A stretch of DNA of 64,000 nucleotides, taken from Conchocele bisecta (Eukaryota; Mollusca; Bivalvia; Lucinida; Thyasiridae). Shown piece after piece: positions 38,101 to 52,032 of the stretch; position 1 is the first letter of the stretch; every line of letters begins with the position of its first letter. The position numbers were made by a program, and so were the translations under genes. Location: positions 32,980,462 to 33,044,461 of the forward strand of contig CM055271.1 of NCBI GenBank assembly GCA_029237695.1, written 5' to 3'. The notes beneath the pieces are model-generated. The model was not told the DNA's origin. It saw only the letters and a program-made list of their open reading frames with translations, and made no database searches.

Positions 38101-41100
38101 TGATAATGCAATGCAGAAAACATAACTAGAAATTCTGCTTTTGTACGATTCGTGGTTACTAATTAAAGTTTATTGGAATTAAAATAAATTTAGCCTATGC
38201 CTGAGTAGTAATTATATTTGTAAATGTGCCAATATCACAGAAAATGCAGTTTGGTTCACAAATTGTATTTGGTTGACTGTTTGCATAAGAGAAAATAAAT
38301 AAGTGTCCATAAATGGAGGAATTTTTTTTTTATATCCATCTGAAATATCTAATGATACACAATGCTTTTCACATGCAAGATATAAAGGTTGTTTTTTTTT
38401 AAATATTTTTTCCCAAATGTTTGCTAGTGTAGCAGTATTTTATTATTTTATTATTTTTTATCGAATCCGCAACGAAACATTCCAACATGCCAGTCTGTAT
38501 TAATTAGCAGAATTAATTAATTATAACTATAATTACTAAAACAATCACCTGTATTAAAACGTGAAGATGGGTCCAAATTGATAATATCCAACATATTGAC
38601 ACAGAACTGTCCCTTGTATAACCGCTCAACTATATTCTCCAAACTGGATCCCCCGTCAACGATCATAGAATCCTCACCTTATTCTGGGGGGGAGAAAACA
38701 TTGTCATCGGTTCACAGGAAAACGTACCTGTTTACATTTGCTACCAGCGTGGACCCAGATCAGACTGCACATCTGTGCAGTCTGATCTGGGTCTACGCTG
38801 GTTGCAATATATGTATTGTATTAATATTAAAACGCCGTGAAAAAACGGGTATTCCCGGATACTGCGCGTATGTGTCTACACTTTTGATAGGCTGGTTTTA
38901 AAGAAACATAATTTTTGAGTTTTCGCGTGTGCACCTTCATATTATGTTGCTATGAAAGATTAACGTATTGCGCAAAGATTATGTTTTTTAAGGTAAGTCA
39001 ATTGACTTACTATGCAGCAGATTATCATTATCCACCGCAGAACAGGTGATCAAACTGAGATAATCCGCGTTTTTTTCTTTTTTCTGTGTGCAAGCGTGAT
39101 CTTGTCACGATCTGACGTTTGACGTTATAACCACGGGCCGTCGCGGGAATCAAACTGCGAGTTCATTCGTTTTTTTTTCGTCTGGAAACTGCTCCCATGG
39201 CTTAATGATTGGAGACAAATCTGGTGACGATGTTCGCAGATATTTCGTCACAAAAAAAATCTACGGACTTTGATTTGGTTGCCAGACAGGTGGGGTTATG
39301 GGAATCAAACTGTAGTGTGTTTTTCTTTAACAGTTTTTTTTATTAATTCGTTCCCACGAAATAACAATTCGTTCCCTCAATTTAACAATTCGTTCCCTCG
39401 AATTAACAATTCGTTCCCACGAAATGACAATTCGTTCCCACGATATAGCAATTCGTTCCCACGAAATGACAATTCGTTCCCTCGAATTAACAATGCGTTC
39501 CCACGAAATGACAATTCGTTCCCACGATATAACAATTCGTTCCCACGAAACGACAATTCGTTCCCACGATATAGCAATTCGTTCTCACGAATTAACAATT
39601 CGTTCCATTGGGAACGAATTGTTATTTCGCGGGAACGAATTGTTAAATTGAGGGAACGAACTGATAATTCGTGGGAACGAATTAATAATAATAAAAAAAA
39701 GTATACGTCCCCTGTTTGCTGACTTGATTGTAGGAACATAAAACATAGTTTAAATATTGTTTCTTGGCGAAAGTGGCCGAAATTAAAGGTACATGCCCAC
39801 TCAGTAGGCACAAACTGTTCTTTATGTGAATTAAATAAGTGTATAATTGTGTCGCTATTCCACCAGTTCTAAGAATTACGAGTGCCCGTTATTCAGATAT
39901 AATAATTTAATAATATGTATTTTACTGATAGTGACGCGCGGTGGTATCGGGCTTTTTTCATATGCAAATTAGGTATGGTATTTTTAATTATTTATACTAA
40001 TTAAATGCGTCACCTAAACAAATAATATTGTTGACAGATTATAAAGTATGACCATTGCACATCATAAAATATATAGAGAATAAATATTAACGTCCGTTGA
40101 GTATTTTAATGAAACATGGTTATCGCCCATGATATCAGTGTGGAAATTTGCCTCTGATATAAAATGTATAATACTGCCAATTAATAGGTGGGGAAATAGT
40201 GAATGAAAGTTGATTTTGCCAGGAAATGTCTCTGATGATGTCTCTGATATAAAGAACATTTTGTGCCTACTGAGTGGGCATGTACCTTTAAGACTTGTGT
40301 GTCTTGTTTTTCCTCCAGAAACGTCTAAATATGTAGGGTGGGTTGCAAATCACTGGTCTGTTCGGCCCAAAATTTACGACCTTATAAACAATGCAAAAGC
40401 AATAGTTTTCTCTATAATATTGAATCATGATTATAGCACAATTTAAAAATGAGCTTCTTTTTATTTCGTGAAATTTGGTCAATTATTGATTTTATTACGA
40501 AACATTGATTTATCTATGGGAATTTAATATGGGAGAATAGGAGGTGGATGAGCTGGGGGACGAGTAAAAACACGGGGAAAACATGGAAACTGACTCCGAA
40601 ACCCGGTTAGATAGCTTGAAAATCTGTTCACTATAATTATTTCTGAAATTCGGAAAATAAATCCAGTGTTAAATACCCATAGACATGGAGATTCAACATG
40701 GGTAAATTGCTTTTTTCGTAATAAAATCAATATTCGACCAAATTACACGAAATCAAAAGAAAGCTCCTTCTTTATTTGGATAAAACAAAATGTATTATTA
40801 TCCATTTTTGTTTTCAATTTTGGGCAGGTTTCGTGAAGCAGTAGGAAGGGTCGGGTTGCTCGCACCGCAGGAAACAACATAGAGAATAGTGGTAGGTTAC
40901 TGCCGTGAATGGGAAAAATATCTGACAAGGCTTAGGAAACGGGATCTGCCTCGCCCATCCCATTTCCGTGCCGCGTCAGATATTTGTTCCCTTTCACGGC
41001 ACTAACACTACACATAGCTTTAAAATGCAACAAAAATAACCCAGCCGCATTGTCAAAATCGGAGTATGACAACCGCACATATTGATACGCAGTGATTAGG

Positions 41101-44100
41101 TCGTATAAGATATCAAACATGTTTCACAGTACCGTGTTTCACGGCACATACGCACAGTGTTGACAGGATATTAAAAACACATCATGTAATTAAACATTGC
41201 AAGGGTTAATAAACCCTTATGTAATATATTCATTAATAAATGATATTGCGCATGAACGGGTGACGTAACTTACGTCATAAGCCGGACCAATAACGACATA
41301 ATGGCGACCAACAATTGCCCATTACCCGAGCGATTGCCAGAAGGTCAGCAAATCTACATAGAATATTTGAGTCAAGCCATGTGAGTTTGTACCTAAGAAT
41401 GTGTGACATCTCATAAAAAATATTTATAACATTTACGATATATTCCGTAAATGCCGTCGAAAGTTGATAAAATGTTCAGAGCAAATGCGGAATAGGATTC
41501 CACATTTGATATGAAAATTTCGTCATCTTTGTACGTCACTTACAGAAGATATCACAGTTTTTGCAAATATTTTTCATGAAAAATCGCACATTTTCTTAGG
41601 TACAAAATCACGCAGACTGTCTATAATTATATAATGAGTCAGAAAAGTCAAAACAATAAATGATCTCGTGGCTTATAGGGTCCATCTTACGGAGCCCCGC
41701 AGGGGACATGGATGTTTTTATTAATTCGTTCCCACGATATACCAATTCGTTTCCTCCATTTAACAATTCGTTCCCTCGAATTAGCAATTCGTTCCCACGA
41801 TATAACAATTCGTTCCCTTGAATTAACAATTTGTTCCCACGAAATGAAAATTCGTTCCCTCAATTTAACAATTCGTTCCCTCGAATTAACATTACGTTCC
41901 CACGATATAACAATTCGTTCCTACGAATTAACAATTCGTTCCCGTGGGAACGAATTGTTATTTCGTGGGAACGAATTGCTAAATTGAGTGAACGAATTTT
42001 TAATTTGTGGGAACGAATTGTTAAATTGAAGGAACGAATTGAACGAATGTTAAATTGAAGGAACGAATTGTTATTTCGTGGGAACGAATTGTTAATTAGT
42101 GGGAACGAATTGTTAAATTGAGGGAACGAATTGTTATTTCGTGGTAACAAAGTGTTTATTTCGTGGGAACGAATTTATAAAAAAAAAAATTCTACGTCCC
42201 CTGCGGGGCTCCGTACCATCGGGGTGATGAATTTACGCCTTTCACGAAGTCGAAACGCAATAACGCGATATTATCATTTCACGTTTTCGCTTTGACACCG
42301 TTCGACCAATGAAAATACCGTTTCTAACCCAGATATTCGTATCCGGTTAATGCGTATGAATAAGTACGTATTCGGCCAATACAGAGCTCGTTACTTGAAG
42401 CATTAACGCTTTGAACCCGAAATCCCGCTATAGCCGTTTATGCAAACAGTGCAGATCCAGATGAGCCGGCTCGTAACGAGCCGTCTCATCAGGATCTGCA
42501 CTTTTTGAAAGTAATTTTCATATTTTTGAGAACAAAAATATCAAAATCCATTCCAGTTACTTAGGGGTGAAAGGGTTAATATATGGGTGTGCCAGCATTA
42601 TAATGTGTTCTAGTTGTCCGTGTTTCCCGTGAAAGAAGAGATGGAGATCACGTGACCCCCAGTGTTAAGTGTAGCAGAAGTCAAACGGTAATCATTGGTC
42701 ATCAATGGTCATCATTGAACGAAAACATGCAACAGTTGCATAAATAATGCCCAGATTAAAGATTAAACACTCATCCGATTAGGTTTTATTATTTAACTCC
42801 CGAACGTGTGTCCCAACCGCGAAAATGGACACAACAAACACGGCTTATAACATTTTCAGTTTAAGCAGATTTTGTTGAACATCCAGCGTCACGTCAAGGC
42901 ATGCGCTATGAGTGGCGGATCCAGCATTTGGGGAACGGGGGTTGTTTAGTTGCGATGATAACTCTTGCAATCTACTCCCACACCAGCTAGCTACGGACGG
43001 TACGGAAATAATTGCCAGAGTTACCGTTCGAAACTAGGGGTTGTCCTATTTTTTAGCTCTTCGATATTCACTTTCCTGTGTTTTTCGGCATTTAAATTCA
43101 GACTCCAACTGGTGGTAAACTGTGATCTATGTAAACTCCGTGGCTGAACGGGGTGGGGGTGCAACCCCGGAAACCCCACCCTCCAGATCCGCCCCTGGCT
43201 ATTCGTTTACAGGACTTCATAGGTGACGATTATGATCAGGCCGTTCTGATTCACATGCCAGCCCGAGTCTACACCGGCCATTAAGACAGTCAGCTCAATT
43301 GTGTCCAGTGTTGGTAAAATCCGTGGATTGAAGTTGTTTGGAAGCGATCTGGTGTTTTGTCCCGATTGTGTTAATAGTTGATCCCGTTTTGGGGGTAACT
43401 GTTGAGCCAGTTTGTGTGTTGTAAGTACCTCCCGAACAATGGCATTAACTCCAGATTAAAGGTACATGCCCACTCAGTAGGCACAAAATGTTATTTATAG
43501 AAAATAAATAAGTGTATAATTGTGTCACAATTCCACCGGTTCTAAAAATTACGAGTGCCCGATATACAGCTAAAATCATTTAGTACTATTTATTTTACTG
43601 ATAGTGACGCGCGGTGGTATCAGGCTATTTTCATATTCAAATGAGGCATGATATTTTTTAATCATTTATACTAATTAAATTTTAATGAAACACGGTTATC
43701 GCCCCCGATATCAGTGTGGATTTGTCTCGATATAAAATGTATAATAATGCCAATCAATACGTGGGGTAATAGTGAATGAATGTTTATTTTGCCAGAAAAT
43801 GTCTCAGATGATGTCTCTGATATAAAGAACATTTTGTGCCTACTGAGTGGGCAGGTACCTTTAATGCATTATTTCATATAGAACAAATTTCTGTTTATAA
43901 TTGATGATTAAAATTATATAGCCTTCACATGCTTTTTTGATTACATTACCACAACCATGGTTTTGATCTTATTACTCCCCCAAAATATACTTAGCGATGT
44001 TGGTGAAATCGGCTACAGTGCCGGACTCATTTGCGTCGCACCATTCTTAACACGGGGCTTGTTGACTTTTCTACGAGTGACCTACATATCGTGACCTTAT

Positions 44101-47100
44101 AGACCATGTGACACTAGGTCCTGAATTGGCCATTGAGTTCCGCCACCCCCTAATTGGTATTAAATTCGTATTATATATAAATCATGAATTGTTATTCTGA
44201 ACATCAGGGGACCGTTTCACTAAACTTCGTAAGATTAAAATATTCGTAAGTGCAAATTTAGGATCGTCTGTAAATTTCAATTGATGCAGCCTATGTTCAA
44301 TAAATGTAAATTCAATAACTGTTTACAAGAAAACAGTGTTAATGTGCAATTTACAGACTATCATAATGTTGTACTTACTAACATTTTAGTCGTACGAAGT
44401 CGTACGAATGTTCGTAAGTGAAAATTATGATACTCTGTAAATTTCATATTAACAATGTTTTCTTGTAAACACTTATTGGATTTACATTTATTGAGCTGTG
44501 ATAATGTAATAAATTCAGTATAATAATTATGCATTCTTTTAATCATTAAATATATGCAGTCGTTAGTTCTATATGAAATAATGTATTTCGGGAAAAATAA
44601 ATGATTACTCCCTCAAAGTATATTTCGCTAGATAAGTATACTTTGCAATGTTGGTGAAATCGGCTACTGATATTCACATATCTGCGAAAAAATCATGCAT
44701 TTTTGTCAAAATTATAGTAAAATAAAAAATGCAGGTGTATGTTTGTAAACAGTAAACTACTGTCTGTTTCACTAAAGCTGCCCAAATTTTACGGCCATAT
44801 AAACAATGCAAAAACAATATTTTTTTCGATAATATTAAATTAAAGCAAAATTTAAGAATGAGCCATCTTTTTATTTCGTGAAATTTGATCAAATATTGGT
44901 TTTATTACGAAAAATTGATTTCTCTATGGGAATTGAACATGGGGGAAAAAGAGGTAAGGGATTGTGGGAGGAGTCAAAAAACTAAAAAATTTGGAAATTG
45001 ACTCCAAAACCTAGCTAGATAGCTTGGAAATGATCTAACTAAGAAAACAAAAGTTAAATTTTAAAAATCGGTCCAGGATTACTGAAATTCTAGAAATGTC
45101 TATGGGGATTTAACATGGGGAAATTTTTTTCCGCAATAAAATCAATATTTGACCAAATTTCACGAAATAAAAAGAAGGCCAAAATGCCGACTATATCACG
45201 CTTTCCGCAAGCGGGCGCGACAATGATGATAAACACCCATGTGAAGTATCAATGTAATGGGTGAAGCAGTTGCAGAGATATAGTACACGAAAAAACTTTA
45301 ACAAAAAAATTCAAAGTAATTTGACCTTGACATTGGGCACAGGGGCCGCACGGTTGGGGGGTAGAATGAAAATATGGATGATGATAAACACCCATGTGAA
45401 GTTTCAAGGTAATGGGCGAAGAAGTTGCAGAAATATAGTATAACGAAAAACTTTTAACCAAAAAACTTTAACCAGACGTACGTTAAAAAGTTAACGTTGA
45501 AAATCGCTAACGCTATTCGGAAAATTAAAAAACTTTTTTAATTTGTTACTGTTTTCGATATGCCACGGCTTTCCGAAAACGAGCGAAATCAGGCAATTGG
45601 GATGCTTGCGGTTGGGATGGCCGCCAGGGCGGTCGCGCCTCGGTTTGGTTGCTGTCGGAAGACGATTGATCGTCTTGCAGCCCGGTACCAGCAGACTGGG
45701 GCTGTTCACGACCGGCAGCGACCTGGTAGGCCTCGTGTAACGACGGCTAGAGCCGATCGTTACATTACGTTGACGCACTTACGTCAACGTCGATTGGCAG
45801 CCACAGTCACTGCTAGGCGATAAGGTGTCTCAGGGCAGACCATTCGCAACCGGTTACGTCGTAACGCCCAACCAATCCGGGCACGCCGCCCGTACACTGG
45901 TCAGATAATGACCCAACGTCACCGTGCTGCCAGACTGTTATGGGCGCGACGTCATCTGAACTGGAGAAGGGCTGACTGGAACCGAGTTTTATTCACCGAT
46001 GAATCTCGGTTCACAGTTAGTCATGCTGACGGAAGATTACGGGTATACAGGCGTAAAAATGAAAGATTCACCGATTGTTGCATTGTTGAGAAGAACAGGT
46101 TTGGGGGAGGGAGCGTAATGGTCTGGGGTGGGATCATGGGAAACCGGAAGACAGATTTGGTTGTTGTACAGGGCAACATCACTGCACAACGTTATGTTGC
46201 AGATGTGCTAAATGCACATGCCTTACCATTTATCCGTCAGCATGGTCCTGGTGTGACATTGATGCACGACAATGCCCGCCCTCACGTAGCCAGGGTCACC
46301 ACTCAATACTTACAGCAAAACAACGTCGACGTCATGCCATGGCCCGCGGTCTCCCCGGATCTCAATCCCATTGAGCACATATGGGATGAGCTGGGCTGCA
46401 AAGCACGAGCTAACCATCAGATTGACAATGTTCGCGATCTTACACGGGCGTTACAACGGGAATGGAGGAATTTGCCCAACGCACTGGTATTGCGTTACGT
46501 CACGTCGATGCGGCGTAGGATCATTGCATGCATTCATGCAAATGGTGGCCACACTCGGTACTAACGAGATTTACTGAATTTGCCACATTACTTATTGAAA
46601 TTCCATCTCTAAACATTAAGTAACACATTTCTGAGTTTTTGTGATTTTTGATTTTGACCCCTACCGCCCTTGGCCGGTTATCTCTCGAATATTTAACAAG
46701 ATATCCAAATGCAATTTATTGGCTTTGATACAGAAATGAATGAACTTGTTTTTCCATTTTGATTTTTAAAAGTAACCCTTTTGGTTTTTGATGAATCTTT
46801 CCTTAAACATGGAGGGACGTTTCTAGTTTTGCTCAGTATAGAAATAATAGGTGAAGGTAAAAAAAATGGTCACATGTTGGATAGTTGTACGTGGTAGGCA
46901 CCCCTTGGTTATGAAGCTATGAAAGTTTGGTGTTCCTAGGTGGTACAGTACCAAAGAAATGGACTTAAACACGAAAACTTAACATTGTAAATGCGAAAAG
47001 TTAACATTGAAAATGGCTAAGTCGAATGCGTGGAAAAAATGGGTCAAGTTAAAAACAAGAAACGAGGCAAAGCCACGAAGGCCAGGTTTTTTCCAAGCAT

Positions 47101-50100
47101 AGACACTTGGATAGCATAATTATACCCACTTTTTGTAGACTAGATGTCCGTGGCCTGCATGTCGCGCCTTGGGGCGAGGCAAGGACACTAAAAAAATAGA
47201 TATAGTAGATGGAAAAACTTTAACCAAAAAACTTTAACCGGACACACTGACGAACGGACGGACGTATGCCAAAATGCCGACGATATCGCGCTTTCCGCAA
47301 GCAGGTGTGACAATGATGATAAACACCCATGTGAAGTATCAAGGTATTGGGTGAAGCAGTTGCAGAGATATAGTACACGAAAAAACTTTAACAAAAAAAT
47401 TTAAAGTAATTTGAACTTGACATAGGGCACATGATCGCGCTTTCCGCAAGCAGGTGCGACAATGATGATAAACACCCATGTGAAGTATGAAGGTATTGGG
47501 TGAAGCAGTTGCAGAGATATAGTACACGAAAAAACTTTAACAAAAAAATTCAAAGTAATTTGACCTTGACATTGGGCACAGGATCGCGCTTTCCGCAAGC
47601 AGGTGCGACAATGATGATAAACACCCATGTGAAGTATCAAGGTATTGGGTGAAGCAGTTGCAGAGATATAGTACACGAAAACAACTTTAACAAAAAAATT
47701 CAAAGTAATTTGACCTTGAAATTGGGCACAGGATCGCGCTTTCCGCAAGCAGGTGCGACAATGATGATAAACACCCATGTGAAGTATCAAGGTATTGGGT
47801 GAAGCAGTTGCAGAGATATAGTACACGAAAACAACTTTAACAAAAAAATTCAAAGTAATTTGACCTTGACATTGGGCACAGGATCGCGCTTTCCGCAAGC
47901 AGGTGCGACAATGATGATAAACACCCATGTGAAGTATCAAGGTATTGGTGAAGCAGTTGCAGAGATATAGTACACGAAAACAACTTTAACAAAAAAATTC
48001 AAAGTAATTTGACCTTGAAATTGGGCACAGGATCGCGCTTTCCGCAAGCAGGTGCGACAATGATGATACCCACCCTGTGAAGTATGAAGGTAATGGGTGA
48101 AGCAGTTGCAGAGATATATACACGAAAAAACTTTAATTTAACAAAAAAATTCAAAGTAATTTGAACTTGACATAGGGCACAGGATCGCGCTTTCCGCAAG
48201 CAGGTGCGACAATGATGATAAACACCCATGTGAAGTATGAAGGTATTGGGTGAAGCAGTTGCAGAGATATAGTACACGAAAAAACTTTAACAAAAAAATT
48301 CAAAGTAATTTGACCTTGACATTGGGCACAGGATCGCGCTTTCCGCAAGCAGGTGCAACAATGATGATAAACACCCATGTGAAGTATGAAGGTATTGGGT
48401 GAAGCAGTTGCAGAGATATAGTACACGAAAACAACTTTACAAAAAAATTCAAAGTAATTTGACCTTGACATTGGGCACAGGATCGCGCTTTCCGCAAGCA
48501 GGTGCGACAATGATGATAAACACCCATGTGAAGTATGAAGGTAATGGGTGAAGCAGTTGCAGAGATATAGTACACGAAAAAACTTTAACAAAAAAATTTA
48601 AAGTAATTTGAACTTGACATAGGGCACAGGATCGCGCTTTCCGCAAGCAGGTGCGACAATGATGATAAACACCCATGTGAAGTATCAAGGTATTGGGTGA
48701 AGCAGTTGCAGAGATATAGTACACAAAAAAAACTTTAACAAAAAAATTCAAAGTAATTTGACCTTGACATTGGGCACAGGATCGCGCTTTCCGCAAGCAG
48801 GTGCGACAATGATGATAAACACCCATGTGAAGTATCAAGGTATTGGGTGAAGCAGTTGCAGAGACATAGTGCACAAAAAAACTTTAACAAAAAAAATCAA
48901 AGTAATTTGACCTTGACATTGGGCACAGGATCGCGCTTTCCGCAAGCAGGTGCGACAATGATGATAAGCACCCATGTGAAGTATCAAGGTATTGGGTGAA
49001 GCAGTTGCAGAGATATAGTACACGAAAACAACTTTAACAAAAAAAAATCAAAGTAATTTGACCTTGACATTGGGCACAGGATCGCGCTTTCCGCAAGCAG
49101 GTGCGACAATGATGATAAACACCCATGTGAAGTATCAAGGTATTGGGTGAAGCAGTTGCGAGAAATATAGTACACGAAAAAACTTTAACAAAAAAATTCA
49201 AAGTAATTTGACCTTGACATTGGGCACAGGATCGCGCTTTCCGCAAGCAGGTGCGACAATGATGATAAACACCCATGTGAAGTATCAAGGTATTGGGTGA
49301 AGCAGTTGCAGAGATATAGTACACGAAAAAACTTTAACAAAAAAATTCAAAGTAATTTGACCTTGACATTGGGCACAGGATCGCGCTTTCCGCAAGCAGG
49401 TGCGACAATGATGATAAACACCCATGTGAAGTATCAAGGTATTGGGTGAAGCAGTTTGCAGAGATATAGTACACGAAAAAACTTTAACAAAAAAAATCAA
49501 AGTAATTTGACCTTGACATTGGGCACAGGATCGCGCTTTCCGCAAGCAGGTACGACAATGATGATAAACACCCATGTGAAGTATCAAGGTATTGGGTGAA
49601 GCAGTTGCAGAAATATAGTACACGAAAAAACTTTAACAAAAAAATTCAAAGTAATTTGACCTTGACATTGGGTACAGGGGCCGCACGGTTGGGGGTTATA
49701 ATGAAAATATGGATGATGATAAACACCCATGTGAAGTTTCAACGTAATGGGCGAAGCAGTTGCAGAGATATAGTATAACGAAAAAGTTTTAACCAAAAAA
49801 CTTTAACCAGACGTACGTTAAAAAGTTAACGTTGAAAATGGCTAAGTCAATTACGTAGAAATAATAGGTGAAGGTAAAAAAATGGTCACATGTTGGATAG
49901 TTGTATGTGGTAGGCACCCCTTGGTTATGAAGCTGTGAAAGTTTGGTGGTCCTAGGTCTTAAACACGAAAACTTAACATTGTAAACGCGAAAACTTAACA
50001 TTGAAAATGGCTAAGTCGACTGCGCGGAAAAAATGGGTGAAGTTAAAAAAAAAGTAACATGTTGGATAGTGATATGTGGTGGGCACCTCTTGATTAAAGC

Positions 50101-52000
50101 GTGAAAGTTTGGTGGTCCTAGGTGGTACAGTCTAAAGGTGGTCCAGGTACTCCAAAGAAATGGACAAACACGAAAACTTAACATTGTAAACGCGAAAACT
50201 TAACATTGAAAATGGCTAAGTCGACTACGCGGAAAAAATGGGTCAAGATAAAAAAAAAGTAACATGTTGGATAGTGATATGTGGTGGGCACCCATTGATT
50301 ATGAAGCTGTGAAAGTTTGGTGGTCCTAGGTGGTACAGTAACAAAGAAATGGACTCAAACACGAAAACTTAACATTGATTGTGGACGCCGCCCGCCGCCC
50401 GCCGCCCGCCGCCCGCCGCCCGCCCGCCGCCGCCCGCCGCCGCCGCTCGCCCGCCCGCCCGGCTTTCGCCAATCCAATAGCCTGGATTTGTTTTCCAAAA
50501 ACCTGGCTAATGAAGGTGTACGTGAAATTATTTAAAAAAATAGTTTTATTTAAAACATGTTTTATTTACATTTAAAATTGGCCAATTTGTGTGCATGATA
50601 TAGGAAAAGTTATCACATCAGAGGCCAGTTTCACTGAACTTCTTACTATTGAAATGATCGTAAGTTCAAATTTATGATCGTCTGTAAATTTCAATTTATG
50701 GATTTACATTTATTGAGCATAGGCTGCATATGCAGCCTATGCTCAATAAATGTAAATCCAATAACTATTTACAAGGAAACATTGTTAATTTGAAATTTAC
50801 AGACTATCATAATTTTGCACTTACTAACATTTTAGTCGTACGAAGCTTAGTGAAACGCGCCCCTGAACAAAACCTAGTCCAATTGACTCTTTAGTCATCC
50901 GTCTAGTGCAACTAAAACTAGGAAATTGCATAAAATGTCCTAAGTTTGTGCTATAAGCATGTAAACAGACTTACATGTACAGTGGGGTCAGCGTGTAAGT
51001 GCACACACGAACGAACACGACAGGTTGGTTCCAACCTGTCGTGTTCGTTCATGTGTGCACTTACACGCTGACCCCACTGTAGTATATCAACATAAATGTA
51101 AACAAAATTGAGGTGCTGAAGAATGAAAATTGGTTCCTACTCTAGACCATAGGCAATAGTTTTGTTTGTTTGTTGTGGTTTAACGGCCTATCAACATCTA
51201 AGGTCATTTAAGGCCGGGTCAATGGGTTTAGTACTAAATCCCATATATTACTTGTACAAGTAAATCTCCATGTTCAAGTACATGTTCAAATGGGGGGAAA
51301 ATCCCAAAATCAGATATGAATATTTACAATAACAAAACTATGTATTCAACCCTGAAATCAGAATAATCCTGATCTGATGCCAGGTCCTCGCCACACCAGA
51401 ATCACTTGGCCCCCTCCCAAAAGTAATAGGCTCAGTAATAATCTTACTACTTTTATAATGGGCAATAACCCAATTCAACTCCCAGGTAGCAAAAAAGCCA
51501 AATATAAACACGTACATGAGGGCCAAACCAGGCAAATCGTGATTCCTTTAAGGAGGAACCACTACCGTTAATTTACATCGTCGCATTAGCCCGACCACCA
51601 CCCACCCCATAGGCAATAGAGTTAAATCATCCTCCTAACAACAAAGTTTTTAAGTCTCATCCTATCTACAACTATTATTATTTTATGTTAAGTGGAAACT
51701 TTTAATGTTCAATGGTTGGTAGTAACACTGTTGTAATTTCAACGTGCACATTTATACACCAGTGGCCCGTTTCACTAAACTTCGTACGACTTAAATGTTC
51801 GTAAGTGCAAATTTAAGATCGTCTTGAAATTTCAAAAGATGGATTTACATTTATTGAGCAAAGGCTGCATATGCAGCCTATGCTCAATAAACGTAAATGC
51901 AATAATTGTTTACAAGAAAACTTTACTAATGTGAAATTTACAGACTATCATACTTTTGCTATTACGAACATTTCAGTCGTACGAAGTTTAGTGAAACAGC

Positions 52001-52032
<32 letters not shown>

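Noticed and set aside
39333..39716. CRISPR-like regular repeats
   Set aside because: The 21-bp units are contiguous with no unique spacers, occur in both orientations, and lie in an animal gene intron.
47401..49623. Long minus-strand open frames (up to 179 codons) with repeated motifs such as [15 protein letters not shown]
   Set aside because: They are read-through of the 149-bp satellite; the frames rotate and restart from unit to unit.
50317..50575. Pro/Ala/Arg-rich open frames
   Set aside because: They are translations of a CCGCCCG microsatellite.
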